Assembly: GCA_013420905.1 (NCBI GenBank)
Contig: JAAXNY010000001.1
Span: 4,712,001 to 4,776,000 of the forward strand
Source: Collybia mongolica
Lineage: Eukaryota > Basidiomycota > Agaricomycetes > Agaricales > Clitocybaceae
DNA: 64,000 nucleotides
Direction of reading: 5' to 3'
A program made the position numbers and the translations under genes. The notes beneath the pieces were generated by a model. That model ran no database searches and was not told where the DNA came from. It saw nothing but the letters and a program-made list of their open reading frames with translations. Of this stretch, positions 22,882 through 33,400 are shown one piece after another (positions within the stretch are counted from its first letter, which is position 1; each line of letters begins with the position of its first letter).

Positions 22882-23167
22882 TGTGTTGAGAGCAGACGGT
22901 AATCCTGCCAATCTGCAAAAGTCAGAAAATAGTGATCGGACGCGGCTCATTTGCTTGGCTAGTTTTTTGGGTCACAATTCGTTTCACAGAGAAGCGGGAT
23001 ATCGAAGACGATGCTTTGGAAGGCATAGCTCACGGGTGAGCACGACGCCGAATCGAAAGAACGAGTGAGCAGAAACCAAGTTTGCACGAGTAAATTAACG
23101 ACACGTTCAAGCCGAAAGGTAATCTGGAATTTTGCCCATCCTCCTTCTGGAACTGCGATCGCGATGC

Positions 23168-24436
23168 TCAATTGAGGCCGGGATAAACGGCGCCGCCGGG
23201 CGGGACGTAAGCCTGAAGCCAATGAGTATATATGAAAGCTTTACTTGGACATGTAATATCTTACTTGGTTCGCAGCGTCGCCTTGGTAGACGTTGAACAA
23301 GATACCAGAGTCTGTTGCCTATATTATAGTGAGATATTTAGGGAAAGAAACGACGAGGCGACTTCAGGAATTACCTTGTATGTTCCTGGGAAGCTAAGGC
23401 CGGATGGCTTGAGCGATCCACCACCAGTCACTGAAGGGAGCGAAGTCAGTTACACACAGCAAGACAAAGTACCAAAGGATATGAACCTGTGAGCTGAACA
23501 CAAACTAAATTCTGAATTAGGCAGAACTAAATATATTGCAAGAGTTGAACCTGCCTGGATAGAACTGTGCACCTCCAACGCTCGAGGCTGCGTGCAGCGC
23601 CAAGTTCTCATGTCGAAGTAACTATTTAATGGATCAGATAGTTTGTATGAACACAAAATATATTCGACGCACATAACTCCCAGCAGCGATCTTACTCGGG
23701 ATCTTGACCGTGTAGGTAAAGTTACTCCTTGCTAGCGTATCCGAAGCCCAAACGCCGTTCACAAAAGAGTCTTGTTGAATCTGTTCCGCGTTAGTTTTCG
23801 TTTATTTATGGACGAAAGACTGAGAATACCTTGAACCACGGGGAACCAGAGTCACCCTTGAATGTAGAACAGTCGGATGTGGGGCATTTGGCCATGTAGT
23901 TTAAGACCGGACCGTAGTGACCCAGGGGCCATGTATTCCACAACATCTGAACGGTCGCACCAGCTGCAACAGTCGCGGAGATTGGGCCCTAAGCTCACTC
24001 ATATAAGAGTGCGAACTAAACACCGAAAAGAAGTTAAAGTTTACAGGAGGAAGTTTCTGGTTCCCAATAGAGCAAGTGATATCGGTCGATGTAACATCGG
24101 AAATGAATCCACTGTCTAGCTTAGTGCCCCGTACGACCCGAAGGGGCTGATGACGATTGAGATTGGCAATAAGTGGAGATCGGGGTGGTATATCGTTATA
24201 TCAGCGATTGTGATTCGATGGAGAAGAAGCTTTACTGACCTGAGGGGTAGTGTATGGATCTGCCAAGGGTGAGATTTAATGAACCATCAAACATGCAAAG
24301 AGATGATATTCGTACCCTTTGTAATGTCCCATCCAGGGATATATTGGTTGCCAATCTTTATTTGGGGGACGTAGCCGTGAGCATGTACCTCAGCCACTAA
24401 AGTAGCGGCAGCAATGACAAGAGAGCTGAGCAACAT
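23168..24436 (-). CDS. AA9 lytic polysaccharide monooxygenase, array copy 3
   Basis: Intact AA9 enzyme expected to cleave cellulose or related glucans oxidatively in the medium. ATG at 24436 gives the signal peptide MLLSSLVIAAATLVAEVHA, followed by HGYVPQIKIGNQYIPGW with the N-terminal copper His. Further exons give [124 protein letters not shown] and AYVPPGGAVYPGLN, ending at TGA 23168-23170. Intron positions follow copy 1. No binding module or long tail. The pair of copper His and the Gln/Tyr region are intact. Confidence 0.87.
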
Positions 24437-25567
24437 TTAAATTTTCGTCAAGTGTATGAAGAGGAGGGACTCTTGAACGGGGTCAATCGTGGTAGATCTG
24501 CGGACGCCAAGAACTTATATGCAGAAGCCCAGTCAAAAGCCAGCAAAAGCGTTACGTCGCACAACCAACGACAACCGGTGACATCTTTCTTCCAAGTTAA
24601 GGACCGAATAATAAGCGGAAAAAAAGGCTAGTGTGGGGCAGGGCTAAACTTCGGACGGGTTCCGTCACTCGAAGCTGACACCTTGATCCGTTAAAACTTC
24701 GCTGTTCGTCTCGTCGCTGGGTTGGACCACAAAAAGAAGCTTTACAGCGTTGTTGGTGTGGGAATGTCCATGGCAGGTTCCTGTGTCTTCTGTTGGGCGC
24801 GTCCGGACCGCCGTGGACATGGGATGTAGCACGAGTTTGTTGTTCTATTTTAAACATATATGCGCATCCGACATTGTTTCCGTGGCTGGTCTGTGTGGGT
24901 CGTTTGAGAGTAATACGTTGTTGTGATGGGAATCGATGTTGTCTACAGGGTCCTTAGATCCCAATCAGAGGCTTTGAGGAAGTTGGTGCACTTCGAGGTT
25001 TAAGGACTGTTTTCATCTCCTCCAGCAGTCTCGAGCATGACGCCCCTTAGTTGATTCCTGATAAGAGAGTACTCTCATAGTCGACTGCCTTCAAAGGCGT
25101 GAAACTGAAAGTGGTGATGGAAGTGACAAGGAACGAGTCGAGTGTGATATTAGTCGTAAACTCTGACACTGGCAAGTGACACTAACAGGGGGACCGGAGA
25201 TCCTTTCATGACTATCCAACATTGTTTGAAAGAGCTCCCAATCCTGGACATTCTTGAATGACGTGAACTGAGGGTTTACTGTAATGGTCACGAATACTCG
25301 TCAGGAAGTCGGTGTTTGTTCTTGTTGAAACTTGCACCTGGATGAGTACGCAGCGCGGGAAAGCCGGGCCACGATAACCAACCAAACACAGCCACGTTTT
25401 CCAACAGATGAGATATCAGTAACAACTATCCTGGACGAATAAGAATGCAAAACCCGTGGCGAACCCATCGTTTTCGCTATTTCATCTCTTCGATAAGTTA
25501 TTGAATTCAACATCACATGTCTTGTGAGTCATGATAAATAGATCTTGTAAGTTAGAAAAACAAGTAA
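24437..25567. other. Spacer between AA9 array and BTB copy 1
   Basis: About 1.1 kb. The left part is the AA9 copy 3 promoter. The right part from about 25395 belongs to the duplicated BTB unit (homologous to about 41690 onward). Between them several short frames exist with no recognised family. Confidence 0.35.
24514..24520 (-). promoter_or_regulatory. TATA-like box of AA9 copy 3
   Basis: Reverse strand reads GCATATAAG with the ATATAAG core here, about 80 bases upstream of the ATG at 24436, matching the placement of the box of copy 1. Confidence 0.45.
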
Positions 25568-27330
25568 TCACATCCAAATCCCACCGAACTAACAGGAGCG
25601 TTCTAAGAAAACCCCGGTCCCCCGATTCCAAAAGTCAAATTGTGCACTGTTCCAAACACGTGAGAAACGCAAGCAGCACAAAAGTGGCCGAAAAACTGAC
25701 CTTTACGGCTGACCACTTCAAAATGACGTCCTCCACCCGATCTGAAAAGTTCGCGCGACAAGCCACGCAGGTCAGTTGGTTCTGCAATGGTGCAAAAACG
25801 AAGCGCATGTGGGCTACAGACAAATCTAACGATCAGAAGCAAGGTGAGCGAGGACGTATCAGGCATATAACTAACACCACCCACCAGGTCGAGCATCACT
25901 AGCCAAACTCGAAACTGCTGTTGCCCAAGCTTTTGTAAGTGAAAGCTGCTGTGCATCGAAATCACACGCCGCGGTCGGGGAATGCGGAAATACAGGGACG
26001 AGGATGATGTTCCTGAGCGCATCCAAGCGATCCACATGCAAACGCAGAAGGTGCTTCAAATACAACGCACCGATCTGCATAGCCATTTCATCACTGAGCG
26101 CATTGAGCCGGTACGAAATGAGGTGCGACGACGCCTGTGCTGCAATGTCATAGATATCATGCCGCGCTGCTAATGCGTACAACTCAAGCGGGTTAGAAGG
26201 CGCGTGCGACAGGAGTTGTGCGTGCAGCGGGTTCGTCAGGGTGATACACCGCTTCGGCTCAATCTCATAGCAGGCCATCTGATCGACCGCCGTCACAAGA
26301 GCTGTGAATGACGGTGAGTACTGCGCGGACGACATGCCGTACAGGGCGAGGATTATAATGTTCAGAATAATTGAGGTGTCCGGCACATGGACGACCGGTG
26401 TAGTATTCTGACGATCGGAAAGAGGCGTGGGTAAGATGGGTCGAAAGGCATGTTCCGAGGCGGCTGATAATACACGGGAGTGTACATAAAACAGGACTGA
26501 ATCCGAAGAAATAAAGACTAGGTCAGCATCTAATCCGTGCGCTCCCGAGTAAAAGGCAGTCGAGACCGATACGTCTGTGGGAGTTTCGGTTGAGAAACTG
26601 TCGGAGATCTATACGTAGCATTTAGTATGTTTGTCCTAGAAGCTAGATGTATGCCAAGTGCTCACTGGAGGACTCGGAGTCTCTGTGACAGTGAAAATGT
26701 CACTGAAGTCCACAGTGAGTCCGTGGCGCTCAGGTTGCTCCCATCGCAAACTCGGATATATGGTGTTGATCGCTAGAGTGTGTCCCGGGGGAACCATCAC
26801 AGTAAGGGACGGCAGGAGATATCGAGTTATTTACTCCGACTGCAAGTTATAGTCGAGTGATGACGAACGTGACAATCCTAAATCCCCCTTGGCGGGAAGG
26901 AAAAAAGGAAGAACGACAAAACGAGGAATGTGAGGAATGTGAGAGACTTTATACCTCTCGTATTGCTTTCGCGTCACACCGGACCAGGGGCTCCACCAAC
27001 ACTTTTCAAAGCCCGACTCAATTTCCAAGGTATCGACATTTTCCAGAGTGTTCTGGGGCAAAAAGTATTTTGGTCGGTGGCTGGAAAATTTGTCGAAGGC
27101 GTTTCGCTCCTGATTTGGAAGTGTTTGTTTGGAATATACAAACGTTGAGGGCGGGATGAACAAATTCAGTAAATATATTTGAGCAGCTCGAGATCACACG
27201 CATCATGGCCTGGGCTAGCCTGGACCTGAAATTGATGACGACCGTGCGATTGTGGCTTGGCTCTCCCCCATTTGGACATAAGGGGCGGTCCGAACCCGGA
27301 AAGCAAGGATTTCACAAAGAAGACTGGATA
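25395..27330. repeat. BTB duplication unit, copy 1 (tandem with 41690-43625)
   Basis: This stretch aligns by eye with 41690-43625 in the same orientation: 3' flank, all exons and introns of the BTB gene, promoter TATA and further upstream sequence. The segment 26081-26395 is identical base for base to 42381-42695, whereas exon 1 and introns are strongly diverged. Homology seems to resume beyond the copia insertion, between about 39350-39540 and 43650-43840. The original duplicated unit was therefore a little over 2 kb, and copy 1 was split by the transposon. Confidence 0.75.
25568..26797 (-). CDS. BTB/POZ-domain protein, copy 1
   Basis: Member of a BTB-domain family that is widely expanded in mushrooms; BTB domains mediate dimerisation and often recruit Cullin-3. 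Exon 1 from ATG 26797 encodes MVPPGHTLAINTIYPSLRWE and continues to TETPSPP. After an intron, exon 2 gives the BTB core ADLVFISSDSVLFYVHSRVL, then VVHVPDTSIILNIIILALYG, LALAARHDIYDIAAQ-type helices (ELYALAARHDIYDIAAQASS) and CDFDAQQLSLTKAWATAVSS. A third exon joined across the intron at about 25840-25900 gives DLSVAHMRFVFAPLQNQ and CVACRANFSDRVEDVILKW, the Cys-pair C-terminal segment usual in this family. A short last exon FGGIWM ends at TGA 25568-25570. About 290 residues. The role is unknown. Downstream flank is interrupted by the copia/gypsy nest. Confidence 0.72.
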
Positions 27331-27378
27331 TGCCTGATATTGAGTTCTTCCGTAAAGCTATTGCTTAGACGTACTTTG
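26798..27378. other. Upstream region of BTB copy 1 up to the copia LTR
   Basis: Contains a TATA box read on the - strand (GTATAAAG, 26947-26954) about 150 bases before the ATG; the equivalent box is conserved at 43252-43259 in copy 2. The remainder to 27330 is alignable with copy 2 and then runs into the copia LTR at 27379. No separate gene seen. Confidence 0.5.
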
Positions 27379-27568
27379 TGTAGGAATCTAGACACGAAGT
27401 GAGTCTCAGATGTGCGCACGAGAGCAAAGGCAACAGCTGATATATTTACCTAGACATGAAGCGAGTCTAGGATTGAGTCAAGTAAGTAACGAGAACCATA
27501 AGTAATGTAAAGGGGAGTATTCACCTCAGATGTGCACACGAGAGCGAAGGCAACAGCTGAGGTGAGAG
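27379..27568 (-). repeat. Copia 3' LTR (left copy)
   Basis: 190 bp, matching 38974-39163 without gaps. Twelve differences by eye, all transitions, eleven explicable as decay of CpG. The LTR contains an internal direct repeat of about 35 bases (around 27405-27440 and 27525-27560). Confidence 0.85.
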
Positions 27569-28920
27569 TATTGGCCACCATGTCTTCAGTGGGGCAATAG
27601 ATGAGACGAAGGGAGCCACATTTGACGATCCAGCAGATGAAATGAAAACAAACGTCGATGTGTTTAGTGCGGGCGTGGAATTGGTGATCGCATGCCAGCA
27701 CAATGGCAGACTGATTGTCCAAAAATAGCATGGTAGGGTCGAGGTCGGACAGGAATAACTGGGCAATAAGGGAACAAAGCCACAAGGCTTCTTTGGCAGC
27801 ATGGGTGAGTGCAACATATTCACTCTCTGTTATTGACAATGAGACAATTTCCTGTTGTTTAGCACTCCATGAAATGGTGCCACCGTGAAGCAAGAAAGCA
27901 TACCCAGAGATGGCATGATGGTCTTTGGCCATGCTGCCGTCAGCGTCGGCATAGCCAGTTAAGTCACAGTTCCCACATCCAAACAACAACCATAAGTTGA
28001 CGGTGCCCTTCGGGTAGTGAAACATTTGCTTGACTGCTTCCCAGTGTGCAGGACCAGGTTTCATCACGAAACGCAAGACTGTCTGGACAGCAAACGAGAT
28101 GTCCAGGCATGTGCCAAGGGAGGCGTACATGAGTGAGCCAACAGCCTCATGGTACGGGATGTCACGCATCTGTGTGAATTTGGCAGTAGTGGATGGGGAC
28201 TGGGACAAAGAAAGGCAGGTGGTGGTTTCCATGGGTGTGGACATGGGCTTCAGCTCATGGAGCCCATAACAGTGCAGTATAGAGTCAATATATGAGTGCT
28301 GGGAGAGGTGGATGGAACGGGCCTCGTGATCATGGCGGATTTCGATGCCCAAGAGTCAGTGGAGCTTGCCAAGGTCAGTAATTTCAACATGCTCTTTCAT
28401 GGACTCCTTGAAGTTGACAATGAGGTCCATAGACAACACAGCAATTGTGCAGTTGTCAACGTGCACCAGTACAACAATTTTTGACTCCCTGTCATGGCAA
28501 AAAAACATGGCCTGGTTGACATCGCACTGGGAGAAGCCCATCTGGTTGACCATGATGTCAACGAGCTTCTGGTACCAACAACGGCTGGACTGCTTCAGTC
28601 TGTAGAGAGTTTTGACAAGGCCACAGACCTTGCCGGAGGAGTTGGGCGCATGATAGCCAGGGGGCTGGCACATGTAGATCTTCTCGTCAGAGGTAAGTTC
28701 TCCATTGAGGCATGCACCCTTGATGTCAATCTGATGTATGTCCCAGTCAAGGGCAGCGGCTTCGGCGAGGGTGGTATGGATGGATGCAAGTTTGGTGACA
28801 GGTGCGAAGGTGTCGAAGTAGTTGACGCCTGGGACCTGTGAGAAACCCTGCACGATGAGGCGTGCCTTGTAGTGCACAATGTTCCCAGCAGCATCCTTCT
28901 TCGCACAGAAAACCCACTTC
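27450..28920 (-). pseudogene. Copia pol, 3' part: reverse transcriptase and RNase H (disabled)
   Basis: Second half of the copia polyprotein, downstream of the gypsy insertion. From 28919 it reads WVFCAKKDAAGNIVHYKARL, FDTFAPVTKLASIHTTLAEA, QIDIKGACLNGEL, YRLKQSSRCWYQKL and the catalytic region LVHVDNCTIAVLS. Copia RTs have two adjacent Asp here, and the second is Asn, consistent with one CpG-to-CpA change. A TGA after DLGKLH (28356-28358) interrupts the frame before LLGIEIRHDHEA. RNase H follows with ADADGSM, SITESEYVALTHAAKEALWL, LDNQSAIVLACD and RTKHIDVCFHF, containing the acidic residues of the family. The frame then enters the LTR. Enzymatically dead by the visible lesions. Confidence 0.85.
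28916..28920. repeat. 5-bp target site duplication of the gypsy element (left copy)
   Basis: ACTTC here and at 35852-35856 directly flank the two LTRs. A 5-bp duplication is the normal Ty3/gypsy integration footprint. Removing the element and one copy rejoins the copia codons VSLK and WVFC in frame. Confidence 0.92.
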
Positions 28921-29391
28921 TGTTACAGCTGTTTAGGCCTTATCCTCTAGATCGGTCTGGTTTGTCGTTTGTTCACTATAGACCATTGACTTCATAAGTC
29001 TAATGTCCAATGACTCCCTCAATAGGGCTAAAGTCAGATCGTTAAATCAGAGATGCACTACTCCCTTCGTAAGGCAAGTAGGATTGAGCTTCGCGTCAAG
29101 AGATAAGAGTGAATAAGGTTGATTCAGCTAGGTCAAGCTAAAGAGCTAGCTAAGCTAAACTATCCGTATATATATGTAAAAGTCCGATAAGTGTGGTTTA
29201 CGCTATTTGTTATAGATAAGGGAATGAGTAAGCTAAAATGAGAATGAGTAAGCGTAATACAAAAGATGAATAAGCATGGGAAAGGAAATGCATATATGGG
29301 TCTTTGAAAGATAAGAGTCGATAAGTATCTGGTAATCAGTAGTATGTAAGAAAAGAAGAGATAAGGGCACGTGAATAGGGAATTTGTAACA
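28921..29391 (-). repeat. Gypsy 3' LTR (left copy)
   Basis: 471 bp, same length as the right LTR (35381-35851) and aligned without gaps. Begins TGTTAC and ends GTAACA. Contains several tandem-like AGTAAG, GAATGAGTAAG and AAGATGAATAAG motifs. Confidence 0.92.
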
Positions 29392-29414
29392 TTACCCCCT
29401 CTCTATCCCTAAAG
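29392..29414 (-). promoter_or_regulatory. Polypurine tract of the gypsy element
   Basis: Read on the - strand, a purine-rich run (AGGGATAGAGAGGGGGTAA) abuts the 3' LTR. This is the place and composition expected for the plus-strand primer of an LTR retrotransposon. Confidence 0.65.
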
Positions 29415-29424
29415 CATCCCAGCT

Positions 29425-30432
29425 TTAGTAGTCAATTGGCTCCCCTGTCATGTTTGCAATGGCTTCCGGATAATTGAAAGGATCATCAATCCCATCGTCT
29501 ACCTCTTCATGTTCATCTCCAACCCGTCGCCAGCTCTGATAATACCCCACTGTTCTAGTCATGGGTCTTTTGGGGCATTGGTCACGACGATGTCCTGGTG
29601 CTGGTTGAAAACATATTGGACAATATTGTTTTTCACAATTTATTGATGAATGTCCAAAGTTGAGGCATCGAGAGCATAATACGTTTTTGTAGATGAGTGC
29701 TCGTTCTACTTGGGTGAGGTTGATGGGTTTTTCTCGACTTCCAACGTAATTGAGAGGGTTCATTGTGTATTTGATGGGTTTGGGTGCTTTCTTCTTTTTA
29801 ATGACGGATTTAGTGGCTTTTTGACCTTTCAAATGTTTAAATATTTCTTTGTTTGCAACCATGTCCGCTGGATCAGGAGTGGAATGTTGCAATGGTGAAG
29901 GGGATGGTTCGCAAAAAGGCGGGATTGGAAGGGGTTCGGGTTGATAAATAGGAGAATTCAGAGTTGAAGGCATAGGTGTTCTGGGAGGGGATGTTTGTAC
30001 TTCTTCATCAACTGTATGAACTCTTTCAGTTGACTCTGTGGGTGTTGAAGGCGTAGATGTAGGTAGTCGAATTCCTTCTTGTAATAATGGAATTAGGTCT
30101 TCTAGAATTCGAAATTCTTGTGTGTCTACTAATTCTTCTGTAGTTTGATCTAGAGCCTGGCTGATATTTGCAGTTTGATGGTATAACATGTCCCTGATTT
30201 CCAGGTACTTTTCGACTAGTTTAATGAGTTGATCATGTGGTGGCTGATTGAACGCTTGAATCATTTGTTCACAATGTTCTTCATGCATGAACCATGATAG
30301 GAACTTCTGGCGACATATGATCTTTGTTGTGATTTCAAGGCATTCTTGAGATGCGATATTAATGATAGGGGTGTTAGGAGGGTTGGTGAGGGCAGTGGCA
30401 GTGGTGGTGTAGAAGTTGATAGGGGAAGACAT
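29425..30432 (-). CDS. Extra ORF downstream of pol in the gypsy element, two CCHC zinc knuckles
   Basis: Uninterrupted 335-residue frame in the same sense as gag and pol, starting 52 bases after the pol stop and ending just before the polypurine tract. N-terminal 130 residues are helical and acidic-to-neutral; the middle (about 130-200) is Pro/Ser/Thr rich; a basic patch (KSVIKKKKAPKPIKY) follows. Then come two zinc knuckles at about residues 255-290: CSRCLNFGHSSINC (C-X2-C-X4-H-X4-C) and CPICFQPAPGHRRDQC (C-X2-C-X6-H-X4-C). The tail is acidic. It resembles a second nucleocapsid-like, nucleic-acid-binding protein rather than an envelope, with no signal peptide or transmembrane segment. It has no stop codons although pol has seven. 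Role unknown; it might package RNA or assist integration. Confidence 0.72.
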   Translation of the reverse strand: MSSPINFYTTTATALTNPPNTPIINIASQECLEITTKIICRQKFLSWFMHEEHCEQMIQAFNQPPHDQLIKLVEKYLEIRDMLYHQTANISQALDQTTEELVDTQEFRILEDLIPLLQEGIRLPTSTPSTPTESTERVHTVDEEVQTSPPRTPMPSTLNSPIYQPEPLPIPPFCEPSPSPLQHSTPDPADMVANKEIFKHLKGQKATKSVIKKKKAPKPIKYTMNPLNYVGSREKPINLTQVERALIYKNVLCSRCLNFGHSSINCEKQYCPICFQPAPGHRRDQCPKRPMTRTVGYYQSWRRVGDEHEEVDDGIDDPFNYPEAIANMTGEPIDY

Positions 30433-30483
30433 TGTTTGTTGAAGATCTGGAATTTGTTGAGAGCAATAGTAGACGGTAGTTGG

Positions 30484-33400
30484 TTAGAGGCGATGTAGCT
30501 TCTGATAGGATTGAAGTATCATTTGAGCTCTTTTTAAGTGGTCTTCTGGTTCCCACGTGTTATGTGCGGATGAGTAATCTTTCCATTTCACAAGGTATTG
30601 GAAGCCTTGGCCTCATTGTTGGTGATTGATAATCCCTTCTACTTCATACTCTTCTTCTTGATTCACAAGATCCGGTGGAGGTTCTAAGAAGTTGGGTCCA
30701 TGATTATCGGTTTCCTTGTATGGTGTAAGAAGAGAAGCATGAAACACAGGGTGGATCTTCCATTGTGATGGAAGTTTCAGTTTGTACGTTACTGGTCCGC
30801 GGACTTCTTGGATTTCGAAGGGTCCTTCTCATTTTGGTGCTAGTTTCCTTGAAAGATAAGGGATTCGAAGGTTTGTTCCTTCTAACCAAACATGTTCTCC
30901 TTGTTTGAATGGAGTGAAACCTCGTGTTGTCCTTTCTGCAACTTTTCTTCTTGCCAAGTCGTGTGCTGCCATAGCTTCTTCTCTTGCTCTGTTAAGTTTG
31001 ATCATCTGTTGCTCCACACTTGGAACATTTGTCTTCTGGAATACTGATGGAATTGCCTGTGGTTCATATCCCATCATAAGGAAGAATGGGGATCTTTTCA
31101 TTGTGGAGTGTGTTCTTTGATTATGTGCGAATTCTGCAATTGGGTTAAGATCCTTCCATATTGCTGGGTTGTTCTGGCAGAACATTCAGAAATAGATTTC
31201 AAGCTCTTGATTTAATCATTCTGTTTCTCCATCTGTTTGTGGGTGATACACTGTGCTCATTACAAGCTTGATTCCAAGGAGTTTTCCTAGTTCTTTGAAG
31301 ACTTTTGCTGCAAATTGAGGGCCTCGATCGGATAAGAAGGTGTCAGGTAATCCAAATCTTTTGTAGACATGTTCTAGGTAAAGGTTTGCTGTTCCTAAAG
31401 CATCAATTGTTTTGGTGCAAGGGATAGAAATTACCCCCTTTGTAAGGCCATGATCTACCACAACCATGAGACTGTCTTTTCCATCGTTTTCTGGGAGGTC
31501 TGTGACAAAGTCAGCTGTGACAAATGAGAAAGGACGTGGTTCTCCATTTGTTGCAATTGGTATTAACCCTGGTCTTGTTGGGTGCATGTTGACTTTCATC
31601 TGTTGGCATGTGGCACAGCCATCAACATAATTCTTTATGAATACTCCCATTCCTGGCCACCAGTATTCTTGACTGATTAGCTCTTGTGTTTTGTATTGGC
31701 CTGGGTGCCCTCCTGGTTTTGTGTCGTGATATCTTTGCACTATTTCTCGTCGCAGCTTTGCGTCTGGTCCTACATAACATCTGTTTTTGAAAAACAGAAG
31801 TCCATCTTTGAATTTCCAATCAGACAAGTTTGATTTGATCAGTGGTGTTCCTGTCTCTTTTAGCACTTCGATTGATTTTGCAAACAAATCATCTTCTTCA
31901 ACTGATTTCTTTAGGTCTTCTTGTAAACCTATGTCAATCATTTTGATGAAAATATCATCTGGTAGAAGGATCCAGTCTTTGTTATCTGTGTCTTCTGTAC
32001 TGACATAGTCTGATCTTCTTGATAAAGCATCAGATTGTATCATCCGTGTTCCGGGTGTGTGTACGAGTTTCAGATCAAATTGTGACAGGAACAAGCTCCA
32101 TCCTGCTTGTCATCGGTTCAATTTTTGTGCTGTTCGGAAATACGTCAGGTTCTTGTGATCTGACAGAATTACTGTGGGAAGTTGTGATCCTTCAAGATAA
32201 TGTCTCCATGTTTTCAAGGCTCAAATGATGCCTAATAGTTCTCTGTTGTAAATTTCGTAGTTTCTTTCTGTTTCTGTAAATGAATGTGAAATGTATCCGC
32301 ATGGATGCCATTCTCCGTTGTCATTTTGTTGTTGTAGTACCGCGCCTGTGGCCCATTTCGAAGCATCTGATTTGATGTGAAATGGTTTGTTCTTGTCTGG
32401 CATCATGAGGACAGGCGATTTCAAAAATTTTTGTTTCAATCCGTCGAATGCTTCCTGACATTCTTGAGTCCATTTCCATTCGATGTCTTTTCTTGTCAGA
32501 TTTGTTAATGGTCTGCTAAGTTCAGCATAGTGTCTGATGAACTTTTGGTAAAAGTTTGCAAATCCGAGGAATGATCGGACTTGTTTCACTGTTGTTGGGG
32601 CTGGCCAATCTGCAATTCCTGCTAACTTTGTTGGTTCCATACCTATTTCGTTTTCTCTGATAACCAATCCGAGGTATTCAAGTTCTGTGGCTTCGAATAT
32701 GCATTTGTCCAGATTTAGGTATAAGTTGTTTTCCTTTAATTTATCCAAGACTTTCGTGGTCTTTTGTCGCAGATCGTCAATGTTGTCGGAGGAAATTAAA
32801 ATGTCATCCATGTAGATCAGGATCCATCCTTCGTCAATTTCTATTGCATAGATATCGTTCATCATGTTCTGGAATGTTGCCAGTGAATTGCATAAGCCGA
32901 AAAACATAACAAGAGGTTCGAATAATCCTCTGTTAGTTTTGAATGCTGCTTTCCATTCATCGCCTTCTTTGATCTGGACATTGTTATATCCCCATTGTAA
33001 ATCCAGTTTTGTGAAGTATTTGGCCCCTTTCAGTTTGTCAAGAAGTTCCCCTACAAGTGGTAAAGGGTATGCATTCTTTATTGTTCCTTCATTTAATCTT
33101 CTGTAGTCCTGAGTTGGTCGAAGTTTTGCTGAGTCTTTCTTTGATACAAAGAAAAAGGGTGATGCTTGTGGAGATTTCGATGGTCGGATATATCCTTTCT
33201 GCAGATTTTTGTCAATGAATTCGTCCAATTTTCCTTGTTCCGCTGGACTAATGGGATAGATCTTACAGTCTTTCAGAATGAAGTCTGGTTTTAGATCTAT
33301 TGCATGGTCCCATGATCGTCGTATTGGCATTCTTTCTGAATTTGTTTTGTCAAATAGTGACACATATTTCTGGTAAAATTCTGGTAATGTCTTCTTCGGC

